Below are positions 8,569-17,421 of a stretch of DNA of 64,000 bases, piece after piece (the first letter of the stretch is position 1; every line of letters starts with the position of its first letter). Source of the stretch: Scandinavium ludwigii_A (lineage in GTDB: Bacteria; Pseudomonadota; Gammaproteobacteria; Enterobacterales; Enterobacteriaceae). Below the pieces are notes generated by a model, which saw only the letters and a list, made by a program, of their open reading frames with translations, did no database searches and was not told the DNA's origin. Both the position numbers and the translations under genes were made by a program. Where the stretch lies: NCBI GenBank assembly GCA_050516505.1, contig CP191518.1, forward strand, positions 62,001-126,000. The letters are read 5' to 3'.

Positions 8569-9842
8569 TAGTGGCTCCGCTGAGGCAGATAAGGTTGCAA
8601 TAACTGTAGCAGACGGGCAAGCGCACCCTGGTTCTGATGGAGCACTTCGACGGCATGGCGGCCATACCAGAGGCGGTAATCTTCATCAGTGAGCAGTGTA
8701 GAGACTTCTTTCACCAAAGTGTTCATATCGGTAACCGTGATGAGGCCATCATCCTGCTGCAGCTTGGCGCAGATATCTTTGAAATTGAAGGTATGCGGGC
8801 CCATCAATACCGGAATCGCATGTGCGGCTGGTTCCAGCGGGTTATGGCCACCACGTTCGACGAGACTACCGCCGACAAAGGCCAGATCAGCAATTCCGTA
8901 CAGCAGCATTAGCTCACCCATGGTGTCGCCAATGACCACCTGAGTCGTCGCGGAAGGGATTTCACCCGTGCTGCGCAAAGTGAATGGCATGCCCGCTTTC
9001 TGCACCAGTTCACGGGCGTCAGCAAAGCGTTCAGGATGGCGTGGCACCAGAATCAGCAGCAGATCCGGGAAGGTTTCCAGCAGCTTTTTATGTGCGTCGA
9101 GGATGATTTTTTCTTCGCCGTCATGGGTGCTGGTTGCGATCCACACCTGACGACGCGGTGCCCACTGGCGACGTAACGTCACCGCGCGTGCCGCCAGTTC
9201 TGGCGTCACGGAGATATCAAATTTGAGGCTGCCGGTAATCGTGAGCTGATTGCGTTTGAGGCCCAACGCGAGGAAGCGGTTACCGTCCTCTTCGTTCTGT
9301 GCAGCAATCAGGGTGATGCGGCTCAGCAGTTTGCGCATGAATTTGCCAAGCTTGCCGTAACCTTTGGCTGAGCGTTCAGACAGGCGTGCGTTGGCAATGA
9401 CCAACGGGATTTTGCGCTTATGCAGCGCGGCAACCATGTTCGGCCACAGCTCGGTTTCCATCACGATAACCAGCTTCGGACGGGTGGTGTTGAAGAAGCG
9501 GTTCATCGCGCCGGGTAAATCGTACGGTAGATAGACGTGCTGCACATCTTTGCCGAAGGCGGACATTGCTCGTTCAGAACCGGTCGGAGTCATGGTTGTG
9601 ACAGTTATCGGCAATGAAGGGTAACGATGGCGCAGCGCACGCACAAGAGGAATGGCGGCCAGCGTCTCGCCTACGGAGACGGAGTGCAGCAGTATGCCAT
9701 CAGGCAATACCTTATTTTTGCAAAAGCCATAGCGTTCAGCCCAGCGTTTACGGTACGCGGGCGCCTTTCGGCTGCGCAACAATAACCGCAGCCAGACCAG
9801 TGGCTGAATCAGGTAGAGCAAAATGGTATACAGAAATTCCAA
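8568..9842 (-). CDS. waaA: 3-deoxy-D-manno-octulosonic acid (Kdo) transferase
   Basis: Inner-membrane-associated GT30 enzyme that adds two Kdo residues to lipid IVA. The 424 residues have the N-terminal membrane anchor (LYTILLYLIQPLVWLRLLL), the HSVSVGET motif with the catalytic Glu59, METELWPN, and the GGSLVERGGHNPLEPAAH donor-binding motif. It overlaps waaE by one base. An 83-base gap separates it from the upstream core gene, so it may also have its own promoter. Confidence 0.97.
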   Translation of the reverse strand: MEFLYTILLYLIQPLVWLRLLLRSRKAPAYRKRWAERYGFCKNKVLPDGILLHSVSVGETLAAIPLVRALRHRYPSLPITVTTMTPTGSERAMSAFGKDVQHVYLPYDLPGAMNRFFNTTRPKLVIVMETELWPNMVAALHKRKIPLVIANARLSERSAKGYGKLGKFMRKLLSRITLIAAQNEEDGNRFLALGLKRNQLTITGSLKFDISVTPELAARAVTLRRQWAPRRQVWIATSTHDGEEKIILDAHKKLLETFPDLLLILVPRHPERFADARELVQKAGMPFTLRSTGEIPSATTQVVIGDTMGELMLLYGIADLAFVGGSLVERGGHNPLEPAAHAIPVLMGPHTFNFKDICAKLQQDDGLITVTDMNTLVKEVSTLLTDEDYRLWYGRHAVEVLHQNQGALARLLQLLQPYLPQRSH

Positions 9843-9925
9843 GCGATTTATCCGTTTTTATACTTCGGCGGGCAAATTCTAAGCATTTAGCGTGCTTAAA
9901 GCTATCCCTTTGGGGTTCTGGACGT

Positions 9926-10921
9926 TCAATCGGTCAGATAACGTTTCAAACGGAAGTAACGACGGCCTAAACGCCAGCGGAGACGAGGGCTTCTTGCGCT
10001 TTTCCAGATGAGTTTCCATATTCCACGATCAAAGAATTCTCGTACGATCATCGACTTTTTACGCGGGTCTTTCATGTTGTCGAATGTATGAATGATCCCA
10101 AGACCTTCCTTCGCTATTTGCCAGTGGCAGGCTGCGATGTCTTTTACCTGTTCAGGATAACGCTGATTAATTGCATCCAGCATTTCGAGGATTTTCATGT
10201 AATGTCGCGCAGAGCGAATCAGCGTGTCGTCATTGTCGGGCATATGCGACACGGAGGCTGAGTGAATATAGTAATCATAAAACTGTTCGCTGGTGTACTG
10301 CACGCGTTCTGCCGCCAGCAAGACTTCGGTGGTCCACGGGATATCCTGATGGCGCAGTCCGGGTTCAAAATGGAAATTGTGCTGACGGATAAAATCATGG
10401 CGATACAGGTTTAGCCATGTGACGTGCAGGAATTTCCGTGAGTCCAGCGCCTGCTTAAGCCAGGTCGGACCGCTTAACACGCCAGTGGATTGCAGCTTGT
10501 CTGCTGGAAAAATAGGGCGAGACGGCTTTTTATCATTTTCCCAGACGTACTGGCCGTTGCAGGTCACGACATCGAGATTGTTCGCCAGCGCCATATCCAG
10601 CAAACGCTGGTACATGCCGGGTTTGAAGAAATCATCAATATCCGGGAAGGAGAGGTATTGTCCGGTTGCCACAGCCAGCCCAGTGTTACGCGCGGTGGAG
10701 ACTCCGCCGTTTTCCTGGTCGATCACCCGCATATTTGGCAGTTTTTCACGCCAGGTTTCGACAATCTTCATCGAGTTGTCGGTGGAGCCATCGTTGACGA
10801 TGATCACTTCCATGCTCTCGATATTTTGTGCGACGAGGCAGGAGAAAAACTGGTCTAAAAATTTGTCGCCGTTATAGAGAGCGACAACCACGCTAAGCAG
10901 TGGAGAAGTCGGGTGTTGCAT
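9926..10921 (-). CDS. LPS core glycosyltransferase family 2, WaaH/YibD-like
   Basis: 331 residues with a GT-A GT2 start (LLSVVVALYNGDKFLDQF), NDGSTDNS, and a DIDD metal motif near residue 96. The mid-region reads STGVLSGPTWLK...GLRHQDIPWTTE and closely parallels E. coli WaaH/YibD, the PhoP/PhoB-induced glucuronosyltransferase that acts on heptose III. In E. coli waaH sits near tdh; here a related gene is inside the main core cluster. It lies 11 bases after the WabH-type gene, so it is in the same operon. The sugar donor is not certain. Confidence 0.75.
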   Translation of the reverse strand: MQHPTSPLLSVVVALYNGDKFLDQFFSCLVAQNIESMEVIIVNDGSTDNSMKIVETWREKLPNMRVIDQENGGVSTARNTGLAVATGQYLSFPDIDDFFKPGMYQRLLDMALANNLDVVTCNGQYVWENDKKPSRPIFPADKLQSTGVLSGPTWLKQALDSRKFLHVTWLNLYRHDFIRQHNFHFEPGLRHQDIPWTTEVLLAAERVQYTSEQFYDYYIHSASVSHMPDNDDTLIRSARHYMKILEMLDAINQRYPEQVKDIAACHWQIAKEGLGIIHTFDNMKDPRKKSMIVREFFDRGIWKLIWKSARSPRLRWRLGRRYFRLKRYLTD

Positions 10922-10932
10922 AAAATACCTGA

Positions 10933-12036
10933 TTACTGTTTGGGGGCCGCAAGCGCGATATATTGCTGGCAGATAGCTTCAATGCCATAGGCCGAAATGG
11001 TCGTAGGATCGATGACTGGCGGATTATGCCAGATATCAAGCATCGTATTTGCCAGACCATCATCGGTCATTTCACTCAGTCCGCGTGCCAGCTCATTGGT
11101 CAGAATTTCCGACGGGCCACCCGGGCAACGCGTGCTGACCGCAGGTGTATGGCAAAGCAGCGCTTCTACCAGTACGTTACCAAATCCTTCGCAATCTGAG
11201 CTGAGTACCAATTGTCTGGCGTTTTTGATCCACGGGTAAGGGTTGGGCACGAAGGAGCGAAATTGCACTCTGTCTGCAATACCGAGCTCGGCTGCCAGGG
11301 CTTTCAACTGGTCGATTTGTTTCTGATGACCGTTGCCCATCATGACTAACTGAACGGGGATACTGCTTTTAGCAAACGCGCGCAACAGGCGGTCGTGGCG
11401 TTTATGTTCATGGAAACGGCCGACATGAATAATATAATCATGGCCCCGTAATTCGAAGGGCTCGGCGGCCAGCTTCTCGATACTGTCGATATCGAACGGA
11501 TTATGGATAACAGCTTCACGTTTAAGATGGATACCCAAGTTTTCGGTCAGATCATGAAGTACCGCGTTGGAGACCGCGACGACTTGGCTGTTCTCATAAA
11601 CATGACGGATTTTTGCGCGTTTAAACCAGCGTGACAGCCCATGGCGATTGCGGAGATAGGAGAAAGAAAACATTCCGTGTACGCAATACCAAACCCGGTT
11701 ACGGTCGAGGGCTCGCGTGTGTGCCACGATCCTGTCTGTTTTATGCAGATGGGAGAAGACGATATCGAATTTACCCTTCTCCTGCGCTTTATTGATAGCG
11801 TCGTCCAGGAGGCGAGCGCGGCGGCAAAGCTCTGTCAGCTTTCGCCATGGTTTTTTACTGTGATCCTGCACAACCTGATAATCAATGCCTTCCGGAATGG
11901 TGTAGTCACACACTTTACGCAAGGAAAAAAGTGATACCTGATGGCCCATTTTTATGAGCCCACGCGATAGCGTGAGCACTGTTTTTTCGGCGCCCCCGCC
12001 AGGTAAACCATCAATAATCATGAGGATGCGCATCAT
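10933..12036 (-). CDS. wabH: LPS core glycosyltransferase family 4, WabH type
   Basis: 367 residues of GT-B fold. The N-terminal glycine-rich loop DGLPGGGAEKTVL, the central HVGRFHEHKRHDRLL, and the C-terminal SSDCEGFGNVLVEALLC with the EX7E-type donor-site motif are visible. It resembles the Klebsiella WabH enzyme, which adds GlcNAc to the core galacturonic acid; with the WabN-type deacetylase nearby this predicts a GlcN residue in the outer core. The start overlaps the wabG stop (TAATG). Specificity is inferred. Confidence 0.75.
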   Translation of the reverse strand: MMRILMIIDGLPGGGAEKTVLTLSRGLIKMGHQVSLFSLRKVCDYTIPEGIDYQVVQDHSKKPWRKLTELCRRARLLDDAINKAQEKGKFDIVFSHLHKTDRIVAHTRALDRNRVWYCVHGMFSFSYLRNRHGLSRWFKRAKIRHVYENSQVVAVSNAVLHDLTENLGIHLKREAVIHNPFDIDSIEKLAAEPFELRGHDYIIHVGRFHEHKRHDRLLRAFAKSSIPVQLVMMGNGHQKQIDQLKALAAELGIADRVQFRSFVPNPYPWIKNARQLVLSSDCEGFGNVLVEALLCHTPAVSTRCPGGPSEILTNELARGLSEMTDDGLANTMLDIWHNPPVIDPTTISAYGIEAICQQYIALAAPKQ

Positions 12037-13163
12037 TAATCCAATAAAGTTTGATAAAGCGTAATGAGCTGCTTTGAAAGCCGCTCCGGTGTTGCATCCA
12101 TGACTTTATGGCGAGCAGCCATGCCCATTTTGTTATCGTATTCCAGTGAAGGTATTGTCATCACAGCCTCTTTCAGGCGTGAGATGTCGAGAGCATCGCA
12201 GACAAAACCGTTCAATCCTTGCTCAATAAATTCAGAACCACCGCAGGTGTCCGACGTGATAACGGGAAGTCCACAGGCCATCGATTCCAGAATGACATTT
12301 GGAAACGGGTCATACAAGGTTGGCAACAAAAGCCCGTCTGCCGCCTGATAAAATGGCAACGTTTCTTTTTGCATTCCGCAAAAACGCACTCGGTCACTGC
12401 ATCCTTCCGTTTGCGCCAATGCCTTATAGTGCTTTTCCGCTTTATCCTGGCCAATAACAAGCAGATAACGATCGGTATCTGCAATCGCTTTGATGGCCGC
12501 AGCTAACCCTTTGCGTTCGAATCCCGATCCGACAAAACAGAGCACGACGGCCTCACCAGGGATGCCCAGTTTTTCACGCAGTGCCAATTTTTGCACACTT
12601 TGTGCTGGAACGAAGCGGCTGGAATCAATGGAATTATAAATCACATGTATTTTTTTTGCGTCGACACCGAAATCTTCAATGATTTCATTCTTAACCATTT
12701 CCGCATTACAGATGACGGCTTTTAGCTCTTTGGCCTGATACATCGCCTTCTCAGCGCCCATAACATAGCGATGGTAGCGATCGATCATGAGTAATTGACC
12801 ACGCCAATTCGGTAAAATTCGCTGGCGTTGAAGTAACCAACGGCGGTGCACACCATCGCCGGCGCGATAGATGTCGCAGCCTGGGATCCGTTCGTGGCTC
12901 TGCACGATGTCAAATTGTTCAGCTTGCCATAGTTGGCGTGCGGCATGAGCGAAACCGCGCTCACGGCTTATTCGGCCCCATTTCTGCGGGTTGCAAATAT
13001 GAATATTCCAGTCGTCCTGCTTCTCTCCCTGCCACTGACGGGTGATGACATTGAGCTCAAGGTCCTGACTGCTTAGCGCAGTGAGTGCGCGTGAAACGAA
13101 GCGCTCGGCTCCGCCATCGGGGCGATATTTTTGGCGAACAATCGCCAGACGGTGTTTCTTCAT
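12036..13163 (-). CDS. wabG: LPS core galacturonosyltransferase, WabG type
   Basis: 375-residue GT4 enzyme with the WabG-like N-terminus MKKHRLAIVRQKYRPDGGAE, then ERIPGCDIYRAGDGVHRRW and FVGSGFERKGLAAAI. The donor-site region is LPTLYDPFPNVILESMACG. In Klebsiella WabG adds GalA to L,D-heptose II, the first outer-core residue. The ATG at 13163 forms an ATGA overlap with the waaQ stop and is preferred to an in-frame TTG nine bases upstream. An A8 run (coding strand, 12650-12657 on plus as T8) lies at Lys-Lys. Confidence 0.85.
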   Translation of the reverse strand: MKKHRLAIVRQKYRPDGGAERFVSRALTALSSQDLELNVITRQWQGEKQDDWNIHICNPQKWGRISRERGFAHAARQLWQAEQFDIVQSHERIPGCDIYRAGDGVHRRWLLQRQRILPNWRGQLLMIDRYHRYVMGAEKAMYQAKELKAVICNAEMVKNEIIEDFGVDAKKIHVIYNSIDSSRFVPAQSVQKLALREKLGIPGEAVVLCFVGSGFERKGLAAAIKAIADTDRYLLVIGQDKAEKHYKALAQTEGCSDRVRFCGMQKETLPFYQAADGLLLPTLYDPFPNVILESMACGLPVITSDTCGGSEFIEQGLNGFVCDALDISRLKEAVMTIPSLEYDNKMGMAARHKVMDATPERLSKQLITLYQTLLD

Positions 13164-14227
13164 GACAGGCAATTCCTCGCTGCGGTGACGACGCGTTCTA
13201 CCGGAATTGCATTGAGATAGCGTTCTTTGGTAGCGGTATCCACCGCATCAGGGTCCGGAAGCGGGCCGTAATCACCAGCCCAAATCACCTCTCCGTTAAC
13301 CTGCCACGGGCTCCAGAAGGTGAGTTTTGATGGACCAAAAAGGGCAATGCAAGGTGTTTGTGATGCCGCCGCCATATGCATAGGAACGGAATCGACCCCG
13401 ATAAATAACGCAGCATGATCGATGAGTGCTCCAAGCTGACGCAACGTCAACTCTCCGGCAAGCGAGACGATACGTTCTTGCGGGCATTGAGCGAGGATCG
13501 CATCTACCATCGCCCGCTCTTTTTTATCCGGCCCTGACGTTAGAACGAGCGTATGCCCATCATGTTGTAACTCGCTGATGGTTTGGGCCATTTTCCCTTC
13601 GTCCCAACACTTGAAGAACCACCGGGACGTTGGTTGCACAACGATAAAACGTTCTGTTACCGACTTCTCAGCCAGTTTGGCTGAGACCGTTTGCCAGTCT
13701 TCAGGACGATAACTCATTGAGACGGAGGTCACTGCTGGAATGCCAAGTGGGGCGAGTATGGAGAGATTTTGCTCCACGGTGTGCATTTGCGGGTGCGAGC
13801 TAACTGAAGCCAGTTCAGTGTGGCATTTACGCCAGAACAGGCCACGTCGTTTATTGAAGTCGAAACCAATGCGTACGGGTGCGCCGGTAAAACGGGTGAT
13901 GAAGGCACTGCGCCACTGGTCAGCAAGGTTAATGACCAAGTGATAATCTTGTGCTCGCAGGGTTTTCAGAAGTTGCCACTCTTTTTCCAGGTGCCGGCGA
14001 GTGCCCAATTTTTTCCATTGTCGGTCGATCCCATAGACGTGATGAACATTCGGGTGCGCGGCTAGCATATCTCGTGTTTCTTCATACAGCAGGACGTCGA
14101 TCTGCGAGTCCGGCCAACGTTGATGCAGAGAGTTGATCACCGGTGTTGTCAGAAGCATATCGCCATGATGGCGTAATTTAATTAAGAGAATGCGTAAACC
14201 AGGCGCGTTTAGTGAATTATTCATCAT
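13160..14227 (-). CDS. waaQ: LPS core heptosyltransferase III
   Basis: 355-residue GT9 enzyme that transfers the branching heptose onto heptose II. Visible are the N-terminal LLIKLRHHGDMLLTTPVINSL, the WFFKCWDEGKMA segment, and the C-terminal ADP-heptose site FIGVDSVPMHMAAA with ALFGPSKLTFWSPW. It is first in the waaQ-wabG-wabH-waaH-like run and divergent from the wabN-type gene across a 154-base intergenic region. I saw no ops element (GGCGGTAG) in that region. Confidence 0.9.
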   Translation of the reverse strand: MMNNSLNAPGLRILLIKLRHHGDMLLTTPVINSLHQRWPDSQIDVLLYEETRDMLAAHPNVHHVYGIDRQWKKLGTRRHLEKEWQLLKTLRAQDYHLVINLADQWRSAFITRFTGAPVRIGFDFNKRRGLFWRKCHTELASVSSHPQMHTVEQNLSILAPLGIPAVTSVSMSYRPEDWQTVSAKLAEKSVTERFIVVQPTSRWFFKCWDEGKMAQTISELQHDGHTLVLTSGPDKKERAMVDAILAQCPQERIVSLAGELTLRQLGALIDHAALFIGVDSVPMHMAAASQTPCIALFGPSKLTFWSPWQVNGEVIWAGDYGPLPDPDAVDTATKERYLNAIPVERVVTAARNCLS

Positions 14228-14381
14228 CTTCTTACTAGGGTCATATTGCCTGCAATTCTAATAGACATGGTGCGGACTTGCATCATTTCTCCACAATGTC
14301 AGCTTTTTCCTGGCAACTGTTTACTCCATGAGTTGAGAGTGCGTAACATAGCGCCAACCCTCTCTGACATATGGGATCACC

Positions 14382-15344
14382 ATGACGAAACCTGCATTTA
14401 TCATCACTATCGATACTGAAGGCGATAACCTTTGGCAAAACCATCGGGAAATTAACACGGTGAATGCCCGATTCTTGCCGCGCTTTCAGTCGCTGTGTGA
14501 GAATTATGGTTTTAAGCCCGTCTGGTTAACCAACTACGAGATGGCCATTGATCCGGTCTTCATAGCGTTTGCTAAAGACGTCATTGCCCGTGGTCAGGGA
14601 GAGGTTGGTATGCATCTTCATGCCTGGAACAGTCCGCCAGAGCATGACCTGACAGGGGACGACTGGCGCTGGCAGCCCTATCTGATTGAGTTCCCAGATG
14701 ATATTTTGCGCGAGAAGGTGCTCTTTATGACGCAACTTCTGGAAGAGACGTTTCAGACTAAAATGCTCAGCCACCGAGCCGGGCGTTGGGCATTCGATAG
14801 TCGGTATGCAAAATTGCTGATTGAGCTAGGTTACCAGGTTGATTGCTCCGTCACACCGCGAGTGAACTGGCGCAATGCCAAAGGCGCACCGCAGGGAAAA
14901 GGCGGAACGGATTACCAACACTTCCCAGATCATGCCTACTTTATGGATGAGAATGCCATACACCAGGCGGGTAACAGCTCGCTACTGGAAGTGCCAATGA
15001 GTATTCAATACAAGCATCCAGGATGGTTGAATAGCGTCAAGCAACGTTACGATAGCCTACGGGGAAAATATCGCTCTCCTTCCGTCAACTGGCTGCGTCC
15101 AGCGGGCGGGAATGCTGACGAGATGATTAACGTGGCAGAAAAATGTTTAGCCCAAGGAAAGGACTACGTGGAATTTATGCTGCACTCTTCCGAATTTATG
15201 CCCGGTGGTAGCCCAACGTTTAAAGATGATGCGGCAATTGAAGAGCTTTATCGTGATCTGGAAAAATTGTTCACGTGGCTTGCAGATAGAACGCAGGGTA
15301 TGACGCTGGCGGAGTTTTATCAGATGAAAAAAAACGCCGGGTGA
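14382..15344 (+). CDS. wabN: Polysaccharide deacetylase family protein, WabN-like
   Basis: 320 residues beginning FIITIDTEGDNLW, a carbohydrate-esterase-4-like catalytic Asp-Thr-Glu motif. GMHLHAWNSP supplies the metal-binding histidines and SHRAGRWAFD the third motif. In Klebsiella WabN removes the acetyl group from the core GlcNAc, giving GlcN. Here it is the only gene of the core locus on the plus strand, between waaQ and waaL. Its stop codon lies inside the loop of the terminator hairpin that follows. Confidence 0.8.
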   Translation: MTKPAFIITIDTEGDNLWQNHREINTVNARFLPRFQSLCENYGFKPVWLTNYEMAIDPVFIAFAKDVIARGQGEVGMHLHAWNSPPEHDLTGDDWRWQPYLIEFPDDILREKVLFMTQLLEETFQTKMLSHRAGRWAFDSRYAKLLIELGYQVDCSVTPRVNWRNAKGAPQGKGGTDYQHFPDHAYFMDENAIHQAGNSSLLEVPMSIQYKHPGWLNSVKQRYDSLRGKYRSPSVNWLRPAGGNADEMINVAEKCLAQGKDYVEFMLHSSEFMPGGSPTFKDDAAIEELYRDLEKLFTWLADRTQGMTLAEFYQMKKNAG

Positions 15345-15354
15345 CCGGCGTTTT
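15331..15354. terminator. Bidirectional terminator between wabN and waaL
   Basis: A perfect 10-bp inverted repeat AAAACGCCGG/CCGGCGTTTT (15331-15340 and 15345-15354) has a 4-base loop GTGA that contains the wabN stop codon. The A and T flanks make it usable in both directions, and waaL converges from the right 7 bases later. Confidence 0.8.
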
Positions 15355-15360
15355 GCTGCA

Positions 15361-16521
15361 CTATTTTTTAAGCATATATACAGGCGTGCTCATTACAATA
15401 GTGAGGGGTAGCCAGAAAAGAACCCAATATTCTCTAGGGTTGCTTATGACAAACATGCCCTGTGTTGAATAGAAAACCAGTGAAAATAGCAAAATAGCTA
15501 CTTCAGCTTTTTGGTTCATTGCAAAATGCACTTTACAACGCCACAAGCCAAGCCCAATGACAGAAATAAATAATGCAAAACCAACAAAGCCACCCTTAAG
15601 CAAGGCCCCAAAATATAAGCTGTGCGTCGTCGTAACATGCTGCCCAATGCTATTGACGAATGCTAATTCTTTATTAAACCCCCAGCCAAAGATAGGGTGT
15701 TGCATAGCGACATTATAGGCCTGCTGCCAGATCCCAAAGCGGACAAAACTTTGTTCGTAGGAGGCGTCGATACGATTGATAAATGTATCCAGGAATCCAC
15801 TGGCGTATAGCGCAATAATGGCAGAGATAATTAATAAACAGATCGCCGCTAATTGTTTAAAATGCCACTTTGGTTGTAAAACAAACACTGCGATGCTTGC
15901 AACTAACAATGCCATTAGCGGCCCGCGACTTTGTGTCAATACCAGACAAAGAAGCAAGAATGGTATAGGGACCAAAAACCAAAATGACTTAAATTCGCGC
16001 ATCAATAATGTGCTAAAGATAATGCCTAAAGCCATGTACCCCCCCAAGTCAATGACATTATCTGGTGCCCATGGGAATCCATTTTTAAGCCGAGAGTGAA
16101 GGATGCTGGATTTATCAACATAAATAAGGGTAAAAATAGTCAGTAATATAATACCTAACCATGCCGCCGTGATGACATATTTTTTATAGCCAGCAAGTTC
16201 TGCCCGGCGGTAAAGAGCCATTAGGACCAGCAAATAAAAAGAATGTGTCAGCGAAGAATCCAGGTGAGATGACGTTGACCACAAATTAGATAATGAATAG
16301 TAGATAGCAAAAGCGGCGACTATCGCCAGGGAAAGCAGGTAACTTTTATCCTGCCAGAAATCTTGCCGTGCCTGTGCCGAGAAAACTAAGGTGAGAAGGA
16401 ATAATGTTGAAGCAACGTGAAATAAAAGGTTAACACGTGAAACACCACAGAAAATCGTGCTCATCAAAATGAAAGCGATGAAAAAAGATAAGTAAGTTGT
16501 TTTCCATTTAAAGAATGACAT
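15361..16521 (-). CDS. waaL: O-antigen ligase (WaaL type)
   Basis: 386 residues with about a dozen hydrophobic segments and a large periplasmic loop near the C-terminal third. That loop carries HPIFGWGFNKE and TTHSLYFGALLKGG, typical of the Wzy_C/WaaL ligase family, which joins undecaprenyl-linked O-antigen to lipid A core in the periplasm. The ATG at 16521 follows the WaaZ-type stop (TGATAATG) and is preferred to a TTG six bases upstream. The gene is visibly more AT-rich than its neighbours and contains a G7 run on the coding strand (16039-16045). Confidence 0.8.
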   Translation of the reverse strand: MSFFKWKTTYLSFFIAFILMSTIFCGVSRVNLLFHVASTLFLLTLVFSAQARQDFWQDKSYLLSLAIVAAFAIYYSLSNLWSTSSHLDSSLTHSFYLLVLMALYRRAELAGYKKYVITAAWLGIILLTIFTLIYVDKSSILHSRLKNGFPWAPDNVIDLGGYMALGIIFSTLLMREFKSFWFLVPIPFLLLCLVLTQSRGPLMALLVASIAVFVLQPKWHFKQLAAICLLIISAIIALYASGFLDTFINRIDASYEQSFVRFGIWQQAYNVAMQHPIFGWGFNKELAFVNSIGQHVTTTHSLYFGALLKGGFVGFALFISVIGLGLWRCKVHFAMNQKAEVAILLFSLVFYSTQGMFVISNPREYWVLFWLPLTIVMSTPVYMLKK

Positions 16522-16523
16522 TA

Positions 16524-17414
16524 TCAAAAACCCTGTATTTTAAATGTGCTTTCTGGAACGGAGCTTTGTGGTGATAGATTAATTACACTGACGTTTTTCC
16601 TTCCCAGCACTTCACTTGCTAACTGAAGGGCAGGAAAAACCTTCTCATCAAGTTTGTTTTGCAAATAGGATGGTCGCATGTTTTCGATATCTTCATAAAA
16701 TCGAGGGCGAGAAAAGTTATTGAGATCTAAGCCCGCTATATATATTTTGTCAAACCCCATAAAACCAATGGTCTGTAATGCCCAATAAATAACTGTGCCA
16801 GCATCAAAAACGCCTTTACGGATGTCATTACTAAACGCTATATCGGGGTGAGATTTTGAGAACGTGATTTTAGAGTGATCTGAACAGTTGTTTTTAATAT
16901 CAACGGGCTTTAAAGATGGTTTATAAGTCTGATAGCAAATATCCTCGATTATAGCAAGTTGACAGCTTATTTTCTGCTTATCGAGTAATTCAACTATTTT
17001 GACTATTCCCATGACCGTAGTGAAAAGAACAATGTTTTCTGAGGCGCAAATTTCTTTCAGTATCGATTTGTGATGATCGATGAATGTCATGTCGACAATA
17101 AAATAGAAATTAAAATTGAGCTGGGATTGAAGATGCCATGCTCCATTTACCCCAGCAGACATTGTATCATCTGGCCTCTGGGTAAAATCTGTTTCTTTTA
17201 CCGACGGACCGGTTGCTGTTAGCAATATACTGCCGGAAAAAGCGTTAGCAAGCGATGATAAGTCAACGAGTTCAACTTTTCTTTTTTTATAGAACAACTC
17301 AATGATATCACCAAATTTGCTACGAGTGATTTTGACATAGGGCCAGAGATTTTCATTATGCCGCATATTTCGGTGATGAGAATAGCGATAAACCTGTTTA
17401 GTCAGAGTGCCCAT
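16524..17414 (-). CDS. LPS core protein, WaaZ-like
   Basis: 296 residues with the ATG at 17414, seven bases after the preceding gene's stop. The order of motifs parallels E. coli WaaZ: ILLTATGPSVKETDF, AGVNGAWHL, FYFIVDMTFIDHH, AGTVIYWALQTIGFMGFDKIYIAGLDLNNFSRPRFY (seen as consecutive blocks), then a C-terminal INLSPQSSVPES. WaaZ is needed for a third Kdo in some E. coli cores. Strongly AT-rich compared with flanking waaC and waaF, suggesting horizontal replacement of this part of the locus. Confidence 0.65.
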   Translation of the reverse strand: MGTLTKQVYRYSHHRNMRHNENLWPYVKITRSKFGDIIELFYKKRKVELVDLSSLANAFSGSILLTATGPSVKETDFTQRPDDTMSAGVNGAWHLQSQLNFNFYFIVDMTFIDHHKSILKEICASENIVLFTTVMGIVKIVELLDKQKISCQLAIIEDICYQTYKPSLKPVDIKNNCSDHSKITFSKSHPDIAFSNDIRKGVFDAGTVIYWALQTIGFMGFDKIYIAGLDLNNFSRPRFYEDIENMRPSYLQNKLDEKVFPALQLASEVLGRKNVSVINLSPQSSVPESTFKIQGF

Positions 17415-17421
17415 AATTACC

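Noticed and set aside
14228..14381. Possible JUMPstart/ops element ahead of waaQ
   Set aside because: The GGCGGTAG core was not found in the 154-base waaQ-wabN intergenic region on either strand.
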